Source: Rotaria macrura
Lineage: Eukaryota > Rotifera > Eurotatoria > Philodinida > Philodinidae
DNA length: 64,000 nt
Direction of reading: 5' to 3'
Assembly (NCBI GenBank): GCA_900239685.1
Contig: OENT01000416.1
Coordinates: 1 to 64,000 of the forward strand
The notes below the pieces were generated by a model. That model was not told the DNA's origin and searched no databases. It worked only from the letters and a program-made list of their open reading frames with translations. The position numbers were made by a program, and so were the translations under genes. Shown piece by piece: positions 45,288 through 57,268 of this stretch. How positions within the stretch are numbered: the first letter of the stretch is position 1; each line of letters starts with the position of its first letter.

Positions 45288-48200
45288 AATTTATTAGGCT
45301 TAAGCTAATGCATAGAGTTTTTCTCTCTAATAATTTTATGATGAATAAGAATATGTTACACATAAAAAAATACGGTAAATTTTTATATCCATGTCGTATT
45401 TGCTTAAAAGCACGGAAGCTGAAGATAAAATTATATTGAAAACTATGAAGCGTGTGATATTAAATGAACAAGATATTTTAAGACACAAGCACTAGAATAG
45501 TATGCTGACATCAGGACGTTTTGTTTTGTATTTCCTGGCATGTAAAGAAACAAAGATTTTGTCATTGATGCATAATGATTATTTGAAACAAAGATCTTAA
45601 CAGCCAATGGGAGAAGCGTTGAGACCTTGAACTAACTCTGTGTTGTTAGGATAAGGAAGCATCTCACTCTTTTTTTGAGAATACTTTTCGTTATAAAAAT
45701 TATCTTTCTTGGGTGATGCAGTTTTAATTATGTCGATAACCAGAGGTAGCTTGTGATTTTTATATGCGTGTGCAAACAATATGATTTCGATGTAAAAAAA
45801 ACCTGTTAACGCAATTCTTATAGAATTAAAACGCCGCGTACCATCTGCTCACTTCTACTGTTGTCTTAAAACATGTCGCTTCTTATCTTTATTGATACAT
45901 GTTTCTGCGTCGTTGCTTAATTACAGTTTAGAACTTTAGGAAAAAAATGTATGACATATTCAAGAATTACCCTCCGATTTTACATGATTTTTAATAGTTG
46001 CTTGAAATATGACTATCTTTGTTAATGCATCATTTTAGTCTCTATAAGAATTTTTCATGAAATAAGTTGAAAATTCTACTCTACATATGTATATACTTCA
46101 GCAGTCCTTTCGAATCATAGTTCGCAAGTGAAATTCTCATATCATTAGAGATATTGTGCGGTTATCAAAATCGACGGGTTTCTGCCAGTTAGAAAGGTCA
46201 TCTAAAGATATTTGTGAAACAATATTTGAAAGAAGTGCCGAAGTATATCGAGCAAAATCTTCATCCCTCGCTCCTTCACGTACAGATCATTGTATACATA
46301 TTAATAAATTTTTTGATTAGCTGCGAATCATTAACACGTCATAGAATATGTCAAATAGGCTCAACATCGATTAGAAACCAAGCCATATACGCTCTACAAA
46401 TGATCAGTAAGCGTTATAAATGGCTTGAAATAATTATTTGAATTCTTGTACACTGGCCATCTAATTGCAAACTTTACCAAGTATTTATTTTTCCAGACTG
46501 CATGCTTTGCACTAGACAATAAAGAAGAACTATTTTCCAGAACGGACTACCAATGGATATATCGTATTTGATACTTTAATTCCACATGGGATTGTGATGA
46601 CAGCATTTGCTAATATTTACTGAAATATTTAGCATGATAGGCGATGCATTTTTTTCCATCAATGAGAACAACAATCGAATGAAACGTTGACGATTCGCTC
46701 TGAAAAAATAATGACGTCTCAAACTTTGCAGCAGATATATTAACTAAGAGTGTGGATGTGGATGAGTAGAGGAGTAAGGTTTTTATTATCATCATTCAGA
46801 AGTGTTCAGTACATTTGCAGTGCTTGAAACACTGACACCCATACTTATATGATGTCCCTCTGGCTCATATTTCGCAGTTATCAACAATTAAGAATTCCCG
46901 GTGATCCTTATTCACATGGTTTCAGATAGATTTCTAAAAGCTGTACCCAATGTGTGCTTTTCAGATCTCTTAGATGATAGTTTTTGGGAGATGATTGTGG
47001 ACTTTGTCACCTGGAGTCACTAAAATCCGTTTTGGGCAAAAGTTGTTTTGTGGTTCAGTGATACATTTTTGGCTTTTGTAATAGCAATATTCGTAATCAG
47101 AGCGTCAGACTTGATATTCCTAGGTAGTTTTAGAATTTGAATTTTGAGAAAAACAATTTCGAAATCCTGAAGGGTAGGAGTAGGGAGGTCAAAAACCGTG
47201 AAATCGTTTCAAGGCAAATAGATACACTAGATTTGTAACCCGTATTAATCTTGTTATCGTCATATGGTGATTTCTTGAAAATAGCGTGGGCTGAAAAAAT
47301 ACCTTAACGCCACTTGTCCTTTATATTTTGTTTTTCTATCAACTGATCAATTTGTTTTATTGTGTGAAACTCACCTACCACCACATGAGCCGCATCCTAA
47401 ATGAACAAGGTTTCGTACCGAATATTAGCCAGCTTTATACTTCATTTCTTACATAAGTACTTCTTGAGATGTTAGTTTTCTTAATTGAGAAAGTTTACAA
47501 ATGCTTTCCAAATAGAATACGTCGATGTATTTTAATTTGGACTGATCAGTGACATAGAATCTTCCATGATGAGAAACATTTGCCCAGTCTTCGGTGCTCT
47601 ATAATTTCTGAATGTAAAGTTTGGCACATCGATCTGCTGTCAAAATTTGCAATCTAATATCAATGGTCATTTTTAACCAAGAAACGTTAGATTACTTTCA
47701 ATTTATAGTCCAATCGTTCTTAGAGTAGACAAAGAATAGGAAAATGAGATACTCTGAAAACTGAGGACATTCTAGCAATTAAATATTGAAAAGTTGATGT
47801 CCATCAATTATTATAGTATCTAGAGGATTTTCGTACGATATCTCAGTTATGAAAAGTAACATCGAAAAATGTTTTCATGTAAGTATTGAATTACAGAACC
47901 GACAAATTTTAGATCAAGAAAATTGCATCGAGATGCGATGGACGATGTTTCCACTGTTAAAGAAAACTATGATTTTTTTCAAAATGAACATATAAGTCTT
48001 TAAAAGTACTTGCTTGAACAAACGAATGTCAATCAAAATATAACTCAGAAACGTAGAAATCCCCTTTCCTATAAGACACTTGATATTTTTAAGCTGCAAC
48101 AACTTTCTATGTAGAAATTCGATACCACGAAACTAGATTGCAGATCAAGATTGTTGTTGTATTTTCTAGTATAGAAATTATTTCTGAATTTTCCAAATCA

Positions 48201-49966
48201 AAACTTCAAGTATAACTTAGGATGTAGGTGATGCTTTGCATATAAAACTTCTCTTCTACCGCAGCCACATCACTCAGAATAGTTCTTTGATAGTTTGATA
48301 AATTGTTCGGTTCGAGAGTTGTAGACAAGTCACCGAATATTTTATTCGAAGATCTAATTGCATCTTCTGGCAAAAATCATAACATATTGATTGTTTGAAT
48401 TTTTTCAAATCGATTCATAACCATGCATTTCTAATAAATTGATTCAAATGATTAAATGTTTTGAAGAAACCTGATGATTTGACATTGTTAAAAAATAGAA
48501 GAATTTCATTGGTTAAGAATTCTCATTTCATGATGAATTGCAATATCGTTCATAGGAGTAAACAATATTGGCTCAAAAAAAATTCCAACTCTGTTTTACA
48601 ATAGCTCGCACTTTTGTTATGTAATAGAAAAGAAAGCATTGTCAAACACTAACATCGAACAGATGATTCACCATATTCTCTTTCGTAATCAACAGATAAA
48701 AACCGAGTATGTCCTGTATGAAATATATTCGTGCAATGCAGTGAAAATATTTAGCATCTGATTGAGACCATGACATTCATTTACAGTTAACATACTACTA
48801 GAAAAAACGTCATATGAGGTCTCGACACGCACCTTCCAATTGAGATATACCTAACAATGTCTTCACATTGAATGATATTCATACTGCGATCGGAAGTGAA
48901 GAAAGACATTCAAAGAAAAAAGGTAACTTTATTTTATTTTTATATTAAATGAAAGACAATTTAATATCAACAATAATTAGTCAAACAAAAAGAGAACAGA
49001 ATTCTTGTTCCGAATTTATTTGAAGTTGTTCACNGATATGGTTTAGTAATAGCTATAAGTATAGCATAATATTGATCATCAGATATTAGACCTGAAAGCA
49101 ATAGGGAATTCAGTCGGAGGACTTGAGGAAGCAGATCATTTATCTGAACCTGAGAAATAAAAATAAAATCGAAATTTTTACTTCAACGATTTGTTAAAAA
49201 GTCGATCAAATACGTACTACTTTTTCAGTCATGGTGCTTGCATTTTTTTGTTTCATTTGTTTAAGTTCTTGACCAGTGGATTATCGACGATAAGAATGAT
49301 GAATGAACAGATCAGCGACGTTACAAGTTATATAGGGTACGAGTGACCGACAATTGCGTTCATTGTTTTTAAAGACAAACAGAATAATCAACTTATCAAA
49401 CATCTTCGTCGGACGAGATAGGTGAGGGACGAATGACATTTTTTAATGAAGAAATAAATGAACTTTTCTTTCTTGTCAGTTACTCAACGATAAGAAGGAC
49501 AAAAATTGTCGAATGCAAAATGGACGTCTTTTTCGTTTCTTTCATGAAATCAATGCACTTATCTAATTACTTATTATTTACATTGAATCAAATAGATTTT
49601 GATATTCGCACTATATTTGTTTTTTTAGTCAAATGTTTTATTAAAAAGTATTACATACAGAAAAAAAAACTGCATTTCCGCACCACTGAGAAGTGTCACA
49701 ATCAAAGTACAATTTTGTTTTTTCACAGGTACTCATGTCATGCAGTTAAAAGAGAAATGTGCCAAACATGGTAAACAAGTTATTTTATCAACAAGACGCT
49801 ATAGTGTATAGTCATCGTTGACATATGTCATATGGAGTACCACCTAGTGATTAAATGAACATTCATCATATCATAATATCATTTGAACTGTTTCGAATCG
49901 ATCACCATGAAAAGAGCTACTGACAAAAAAACAGCATTTGCATGAATAAGAAAGGGAATAGATATG
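45288..49966. other. Long gene-poor stretch upstream of the large receptor
   Basis: The receptor promoter should lie at the left end, but no specific element is recognised. Scattered 60-113 codon frames have no motif. One ambiguous base lies at 49034. Confidence 0.4.
49034..49034. other. Assembly ambiguity (n)
   Basis: Single undetermined base between CAC and GATATGG; a larger collapsed gap is possible, by analogy with 12638. Confidence 0.9.
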
Positions 49967-50377
49967 TCAATGATCTCTGTTATTTATGCTTGTGTAAATT
50001 GATTGAAATCGTCTTTTAAAACAACTATTCTGAATGTTATCAGTGGATGAAAGATCTATGTTACTCGAATCATCGATAATATAACCATGTGCGTTGAAGA
50101 TGATATTTGTGAGGTATTGGCGTGTATTAGAGAAATTCATAGTGTGAATGATCTCTATTAACATCATAAGTAGTGCATTCAATATTTCATCAAAAGAATA
50201 TATACTTAGATGGGGAAGTGATTGTTTATGAGAAAGATTTGACAGAGAAAGACAAGTATTAGATTTTAACGAAAGAGGGAGATACTTTGAGGACATAGTG
50301 CATTGTTTGATAGAAATATTTTCAAGTTTTAATGTATATAAAATTGATAAACTAGTGATTGATACTATATTTATCAT
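49967..50377 (-). other. Unassigned 136-codon frame
   Basis: A minus-strand frame, Leu/Ser/Ile-rich, including LPLSLKSNTCLSLSNLSHKQ and IYSFDEILNALLMMLIEII. The texture recalls the leucine-rich tail of bdelloid F-box-type proteins, but no F-box or defined repeat is present. It may be a relic or chance. Confidence 0.2.
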
Positions 50378-51058
50378 AGATTTCGTGAATCTAAACAGTT
50401 TATGGATATTGCAACGGTAAAAAGTGCGTCTTGCAATGATCGATACAATTCGAAAGAAGAAATCTTTCTACATGGATCGATGTAAAATGTATGCGCAGCG
50501 TCTTTTGTATTCAATGATCATGTATCTGCTCGCTTTATTGTCTATGTGTGATGTTGAGCAGGTCACCTTCTTGATATGAATGATAAAACAACTAGATAAA
50601 TATTCACGACACATCCATTAAGACGACAAATGCAATCATAAAGATTTTCTTTCTATTAGCGCTCCTTTGTATTTTAGTGTTGATGAAATCAAGTAGAAGT
50701 ACATGATCATACTTGATACTGATGTAGAAAGGGCATAAACACTCAGCTCGCTGATTTTTTCACAAGATTTTCTATCGCTCATTTAGATGAAGACGAATAA
50801 GTTATCAATGATCGAACCATCTATTCATAAAATCAAAATGATGAATAATTATATAGACAATTGAGTATAAGTATTGCTCATATCGTTGATTTGGGTGTGT
50901 CTGTGTGCCTTTTCACTTTAAACAACCATTTAAATTTAGAGCTTCAGAAAATAAAACATTTCTAGTGAATGAAAAGAAACAGACAACGAAGTTTCGTCAT
51001 ATTTTTTTAAATGAAAATAAACGTAGCGAGTGCGGCATATACAGATTGCGAGATTCAG
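50378..51058. other. Unassigned non-coding stretch
   Basis: No supported gene. The 73-codon frame at 50905-51126 enters element K and is not a gene. Confidence 0.35.
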
Positions 51059-51437
51059 TATTTTGCAAATATCTCTTCACACATCAATCGTATAATCTTG
51101 ATTCATGTTTTAAAGATGCGCTGTGAAAAACTCAATACAACTGTAAGAACAAATTCCTATTGACTTGTTCTTACGGCTAATGTAGAGCTTTTGATTGCGT
51201 ATATTCTGGAAAAAAGTCAAGGTGTTTTGATTTACTCAAAACAAAGAAGTCTTCTACATATTTAATACCATAGGACATAGCACCATCGTGTGATCTATTC
51301 ATTTTCAATATAGGAGACACCATCAGAACAAGTCAATAGGAATTTGTTCTTATAATTTTATAGATTCTTACACTGTGCATCTTTAAAACAGGAATCAAAA
51401 TTATACGATTGATGTGTGAAGAGATATTTGCAAAATA
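51059..51437. mobile_element. Foldback element K
   Basis: The left arm begins TATTTTGCAAATATCTCTTC and the right arm, in reverse complement, begins the same. Both arms run about 115 bases through CACATCAATCGTATAAT, GTTTTAAAGATGC and a block AAGAACAAATTCCTATTGAC-TTGTTCTT that is itself a small hairpin. About 150 bases of unrelated spacer lie between the arms. TA lies at both margins. There is no coding capacity. Confidence 0.8.
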
Positions 51438-52644
51438 CAAAATGTTCAAATCTTTATGCTATATCCCGTACTGAGAAACTAACTGTGCAAAACAGTTTGT
51501 GTTCGACAGTCGCGCCATTTTCTAGAGTCGATAACCTGCTCGCGACATGGTACTGTATATTATAGGTAACGTCATATTGATTAACCAATAGAATTGCATT
51601 AATCACTAGAAATCGTCCAACAATCATTCTGAAATTCTATTATTTATCTATTTACCAGCGTGAATGTGAGATAATAAACTACGACTTACGTAGTTTGAAA
51701 TACAATTGTTGAATAGTATAAACTTGTTCTTATTCAAGATGATCATCAACGAAACAAATACAATCATGAAATTTATACATTTCAACATTGTCATGCAGTA
51801 CTAATCAACAAATTAAAAATAATTGACAGTACATAATAAACTGAAGTGGATGAATAATCGTTTTTAGATGATGCAATGAAAATCAAACTTTTTTACATGA
51901 TCTAAAGAAAAATTAAAATATATTTTCACATACTGGTGAGTCCGTCTGATGTATAAGATAGTGACAAAGAAAACTATTTTGTTTAAAATCAAGAAAATTC
52001 TAAACAAATCGATTTAGTATAATCACTGACAAGACAAAAGTACATTCCATAGATAAGTAGTGATGAATGTATCATCTCATAAGCATTTATCTCAGTCTTC
52101 CATAACTGATATCATATTACGAATAGTTTTCTTTTTATGCTAGTCTTATTGCATTAGGTAAAATTAATATCTAAAAATATACTCTGTCCTCTTTTCAAGA
52201 TTTAACGAGTGGTGCATAAAGAATCTTACTGTTGATATTTTGAGAATATCTCTTTTTCTTTTAACTTGAACAGGATGAAGTTTTCTCCTAAAAGAATTTC
52301 TGTTCAATTCTCTACAAAAACTTTATTCAAAGTTTAATTTCAGAATCGATAGGTTTAGCATGCCATCAGAAGTACCGATATTGAGGAAAACAATAAACGA
52401 AGGTAAGTTGACAAATAGATTTTTCTGAAAATTATTTGCTAAAACTTTGTGAAAGGGAACGATTATTGAAAAGATCTATTTTCTACCTACAATTACAAAT
52501 ATTTCCATGAGAATTGAACGTGTAAGCATTTTCTTATGTTTGTGCCCGTTCTATTTTCGAAAAATGACAATGTTTTATCAATAGTTTAAGCCTTGAAATA
52601 AAGATAATGAAGCCTATTCAATAACACTTATTTACTATAGTCAG
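51438..52644. other. Unassigned non-coding stretch
   Basis: No supported feature. It includes the region downstream of the unrecognised gene at 52645-53491. Confidence 0.35.
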
Positions 52645-53491
52645 TCATTGTCGATTGAAAAAAAAAATATTATTTTTTTCAACTGTGGAAAAACGAATAA
52701 AAAGTATTGTTAGTTTTCGCTTGAATTCAATAAAGCCAATTTTTTTAATCGAATATATAAATTGAAACGATTGACAACCTGCACGAATAAATACGGCATG
52801 TGCATTTTCAATAATGTAAAGTATGCTAAGACTATGTTCTGATGCTGATAAAACCATTCCATAAAGCAAAGCTCTATTTGAGAAGATAGACTTATTTTTT
52901 CGTCGAATCCAGTACGTTTGATAATTTCTCATTACACGTTGCACTTTTGGATTCTGAAATAAAACACCATTGCATGTCTTCAAATAAACCGTGTAATTCT
53001 TTTCCGTCAATAGAATTTCTCGCATGATAGAAAAACTTTTCTTAAGTTTTACACTACTTTTCTCATAGGAAAGGTGATTACTATCAATTTTTTGCGTCTC
53101 AACAAAAGAGTTTATTCAAATATAAATTCATAAGCTGTTCATCTCCTTAAAGTACAAAGTACTCATCTATGAATTTCCTTACGATTATCTCATTTAATAA
53201 GCACGATAAAGAAAGATTTTTCTTGTACCTGTGAAAAATTTAAAGCTCTTTTTTTGCACACGACAAATATGAAACGATTTCGAATGAGAAATGGTGTTTT
53301 AAACTCGTCTAGATATGAAAATATCAGTTGAAATTCTATTGAATCAGTTCGAAGTAAAACAAAAACAGATCGATAGCTAGATGACAATCGTTCGAATGTA
53401 ATAATAGTAATGTATTCTGTGAGAATTAAACATAATGCTTTTTCTCTCGCATGCGTATGAAAATGTATAACATCACGAATCGTAAAATTGA
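52645..53491 (-). CDS. Unrecognised gene, two 3' exons (partial)
   Basis: The upstream exon, about 53229-53491, encodes a segment including TIRDVIHFHTHAREKALC and IFSYLDEFKTPFLIRNRF and ends CAG|GTACAAG. The 131-base intron ends CTCTTTTGTTGAG. The downstream exon, 52645-53097, opens in the same phase (ACG CAA AAA ATT) and runs through MREILLTEKNYTVYLKTC and GCQSFQFIYSIKKIGFIEF to a TGA. Together they give about 237 residues, aromatic- and basic-rich, without clear membrane helices. The 5' acceptor of the first exon (AAATAG at 53492) is weak, so the start is unresolved and further exons may lie above 53500. I do not recognise a domain. Confidence 0.4.
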
Positions 53492-54505
53492 CTATTTATG
53501 TTATTTTCTTATCAAAATATTAATTTACGAAGAAATTGAAATACGTGTCTTTAGAATTACTATCATCATTTATATGATGGATGTACCCTAGTTTCAAGGG
53601 CGTGCTCTTACACTATTTGTTGATGTTCTGAATACATGTAGTGCTTCAAGGCACAAGACTAAGATTTCAAGTGCGACCAGTTGTGAAGAATCAGACGACA
53701 CCTGATGAACATCCTGTTCTGTTAATCTCTGGTATCCCATGCTCTTTCGAGCATTAAAACAAACGAATAGTTGCTAGGGTGTTCGACTCTACGTCACACC
53801 CTAAAAAAGCCAAGAAGACCTTTCAGCACGGATTCTGAATATCTTGCTGATCTATGTCTATCCGTTTTCTTAATGTCGGTTTTGATGTCAATTGATATTA
53901 GAAAAAGCCCATAGACTTGATAAACACATAACCGTCTGTCGATTTTTTTTTGTGATTGAAGTCGTCACTGTCTCATTTATATGTCAATGGTGATACTTCC
54001 TATCACGCGATTTTTTGCTTCTTTTATTCGTAGTTATTGTAATAAAGTAAATTGAAAATGCAAGCATTCGATTTTCATTTAGTCTTTTGTACTCGTTATA
54101 TCTACCATGTGAATTTAGTTTTTGACAAGGACTCAATAGCAGATCTATTTGTATCGACATGTAATTCACGTACTCTATTGAAGTTTGGTTCTTTTTAAGA
54201 TTAGTCAATAAGGAGAAAGATTTAAAAATGAGACAAGCATATGAAAAGAAAAACATCTGAAAATGAATAGTTTGTTGCATTTGAGATGCATGGTAAAACT
54301 CTCAGTTCTGATGTAATGGAATGCGACTCTTCAGCCATAGTGAAATTGTCATATTTCATTAACGATTAAGAATGTTGAAGTAAAACAAAAAAAAACATAT
54401 ATATCTAGTACAAAAAATATTTTACATTTGGGTGCGTGTTTTGGATAAGCTTTTTTGTTGCTCGCAAGATTTTTGGTTGCTATTAGAAGGAATACGTAGC
54501 AGGAA
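53492..54505. other. Unassigned stretch upstream of the compact receptor
   Basis: No supported gene. 53590-53840 is less AT-rich than its flanks and may be an unidentified repeat relic. The proximal promoter of the receptor at 54506 should lie at the right end; no TATA box is obvious. Confidence 0.35.
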
Positions 54506-55474
54506 ATGGAAACAAGCATCTATGAAAATATGCCCAGCGAGCAATTTTTTATTGTCGGCTATACTTTTTTAATCGTCATTTGCACTACGGGTTTAATTTT
54601 TTGTTCGATGATGATTATCATAATTGTTACGCACCGACCGTGTCGCACGGTAACCAATCTGCTGACATGTAATACAAGTGTAATGATCGGTAGTTTTCTA
54701 GTTAATACTCTCATCGGATCGTTCTACGGATTTCGTGCCGACTGGGCCGAAAATCAACCATTATGTGCCTTTAAAGCCTTCTTCGGAACTATTTCCTGTG
54801 CTGGTATTTGTTATTCCTATGTTATGCAAGCTGTTAGTCGTCTATTCTTTGCCGTGTTTTACAAGCATAAATATCTTGTTACATTTCGTGTTCACTGGTA
54901 TTTAATTACTGTTAACTGGATTATAAGTATGCTAGTAGCCATACAGCCTTTCTTCATTGATGGAGCAATGGGATTCGAAAAAGAATCACGTCTTTGTGTT
55001 GTTAAAACTACTGTCTTTGCTTCTGCTGTATATACCATTGTTGTTGTATTTTTCATTCCACTGAACATTGCCATATCAGTTTATGTTAAAATATTTTATC
55101 GTGCACATAAAGCAACTCAACAGCTCTTCGGCATGGCGTTTAATGCGGTGGGGTCTCATATGCCGAATGCAAAACGTGAAATGAAACTTGCTCGAAACAT
55201 GGTATTGTTAGTGGGAAATTTCGCTAGTAGTGGAATGATCTATGCAATGCTCGTTTTTTGGCACGCCATAGCACCCAACACTTCTCCACCGAACGCATTG
55301 TACTTGATGAGTGTCAACGCTATTGTGTTTTTTCTTACACTTAAGATGATCTTCTTCTTTGCAATGAACAAACAAGTAAAGAATATTGCTATTGGTTATC
55401 TACGCTTCAAGCGTCAACATGTTCATCCTACGTCAACTTCTCAAAGGTTAGCACACAACGTTAACAGACAATGA
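54506..55474 (+). CDS. Rhodopsin-like G-protein-coupled receptor (compact, divergent)
   Basis: 322 residues, single exon, complete. Seven hydrophobic helices: about 17-42, 50-73, 88-112, 131-150, 170-195, 231-252 and 264-287. Cys87 at the start of TM3 and Cys164 in the second extracellular loop fit the conserved disulfide. TM4 has Trp138 and TM5 Pro185, as in class A receptors. The DRY motif is replaced by SRL (111-113) and NPxxY in TM7 is absent, as often seen in fast-evolving invertebrate orphan-receptor families. The N-terminus is short with no signal peptide, and the basic C-terminal tail is short. Ligand and coupling are unknown. An AATAAA lies 25 bases after the stop. The first ATG is used because the hydrophobic core starts soon after it. 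Confidence 0.85.
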   Translation: METSIYENMPSEQFFIVGYTFLIVICTTGLIFCSMMIIIIVTHRPCRTVTNLLTCNTSVMIGSFLVNTLIGSFYGFRADWAENQPLCAFKAFFGTISCAGICYSYVMQAVSRLFFAVFYKHKYLVTFRVHWYLITVNWIISMLVAIQPFFIDGAMGFEKESRLCVVKTTVFASAVYTIVVVFFIPLNIAISVYVKIFYRAHKATQQLFGMAFNAVGSHMPNAKREMKLARNMVLLVGNFASSGMIYAMLVFWHAIAPNTSPPNALYLMSVNAIVFFLTLKMIFFFAMNKQVKNIAIGYLRFKRQHVHPTSTSQRLAHNVNRQ

Positions 55475-55498
55475 AAACATTGAATATACGATATATGA

Positions 55499-55504
55499 AA
55501 TAAA
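55499..55504 (+). terminator. Polyadenylation signal of the compact receptor
   Basis: AATAAA 25 bases downstream of the receptor stop codon. Confidence 0.6.
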
Positions 55505-55629
55505 GAGTTCACAGACGTTTTCTGTCATTTTTGTATTCGAGAAAGAATTGAACTCAAGCAAAGGTTCTATAGCCGCCTAAAAGTCATCTATTTTTTGTTG
55601 GAATGAAAATTTGATGACCTCATTGTCTT

Positions 55630-55860
55630 TAACATCAATGGGCACAAAGGATATTTATTTCGATTCGATTCGCCAGATGAAAATTAATTTTCTATTCGAT
55701 TCGAATCTACTTGATCAAACTTCTTTTTCTGTCCAATTCGATTTGGCTCCTTTTTAAAAAATCAAAATTTGATTCGATCAAATTTTTAAAAAATTTCTAT
55801 TCGATTCGAGTAAAAAATCTACGTGTCATTCGAAATTGATTCGTCTAGTTGAGTCTTTTT
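55630..55860. repeat. Degenerate GATTCGATTCG word repeat
   Basis: ATTCGATTCG-type words recur at least six times (near 55658, 55693, 55735, 55770, 55798 and 55830), some extended into TTCGAATC palindromes. It is the same type of low-complexity word reiteration as in elements B and E, but no clear terminal inverted repeats were found. Confidence 0.5.
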
Positions 55861-56214
55861 CGAACTCTGGCTTAAACTCTTCTTTATGATACTTTGATGA
55901 CGGAAACACGCGAAGGATATTTTTAGAGCAAGCAGCTGTTTCCGTAAGAAAATGGCTGTCAAGAAAAAAAAACTTTTATTTTTAATACCTGTTTGAATCG
56001 GCGTTGAAAAACATCAACTCAATTTCATAGATTAACGAAATTATCAGAATATTTACAAACAATGGTTATTCTTTGTATCAACTGGGAGAAAAAAAATAAA
56101 AATTCTATGTATTGTTAGTAGTATTGATGAAATTTTGATAAATGTACTTATATTTGATACTTTCTCTTTACACTAAATCCTTTCTCAAAATACAAGACCA
56201 CGTCTGGAAAAAAT

Positions 56215-56584
56215 TCCATTGGCCCTATTAGAAGGTCATTCACTAATTTAATAATTAATTACATAGTAATTCTTATTTTTTTAAATTAATTGATAATTCA
56301 TCAAATTCTACCATTTTTCTGTTGCTTCTATTCGAAAAATCACTTCGTTTTCTAGCATGTACAGAGTATTTTATACAAAAAAGGACAATTTTTTTCATGA
56401 AAGATACCAAAAAAGTAAAATTCAAGTGATTAATTCATATTAATTAATTATTCTAATTTTAATTAAAAAATAATAATTAATATTTGCTTAAGAATTAACC
56501 TCGATAGAAGACCGCTCAAATAGTAGCGATTTGTAGAGACCTGATACAAGTCTATGACCTTTTATTCTGCGGGGGGAGGGGTTA
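56215..56584. mobile_element. TIR element G, relative of element F
   Basis: The right end, ATGACCTTTTATTCTGCGGGG then GAGGGGTTA, is the inverse of element F's left end (C-run, then AGAATRAAAGGYCA). The left end is decayed (CCCTATTAGAAGGTCATTC near 56223-56241). The interior is AT-rich with A- and T-runs. There is no coding capacity. Confidence 0.5.
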
Positions 56585-57268
56585 ACACACAATTCTTGCT
56601 GTGAATAAATGTTACCATTCATTACAGTTACGTACACTTTCAAGTAAACTTCAAATCACTGGTGATGTCGTAAAAAAACAAAGTAAAGACAGTTTCTTAC
56701 TGCTTCAAATAAGTATACGGCCGTATATGAAATGGGCCATTGAGCCCATACTACTGTATTCGAACTCAAAAATGACGAACAAGCTATTACAATAGTTCTA
56801 AATAAAAATATCGATAAAGTTGTAAGTGTACAGTGTCTCTGATTGCATTGAAGCTTAACACATCGAATCCTTACTCACAATTTATTTTACATACACCTAA
56901 GACTATACACACATCTAATCGCAGTATATATCAATAGAATCAACAATAGTGGTACTAAATTGTTTTAATATTTTTCGATAGAATTTCAAACCTAAAAACT
57001 ATAATCCAAGTAAGAAATATTTGCTAATTTATCGAACAAAAATTAATTATCTGTATATTATTGTAAAATATAGTTTACATCGATTACACCAATCTTCGAT
57101 TAAAACTTATATTTCTTTGATAATATTCCATTAGATTAACAACTAATCTTTACAAGACACAAATCGACAAAAATAAAATGAAATAAAAGTTACTGTTCTA
57201 TAGGGTATTTAAGTATCTCACAAATTGAATTCTATTTTTCACGAATGAGTGCCGTTAAACGAGTAAGA
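56585..57268. other. Unassigned stretch downstream of the TBC-TLDc gene
   Basis: No supported gene; it presumably contains the 3' untranslated region of the minus-strand TBC-TLDc gene. Confidence 0.35.

Noticed and set aside
49433..49774. 113-codon plus frame
   Set aside because: Phe/Lys-rich composition expected from AT-rich DNA; no motif or splice partner.
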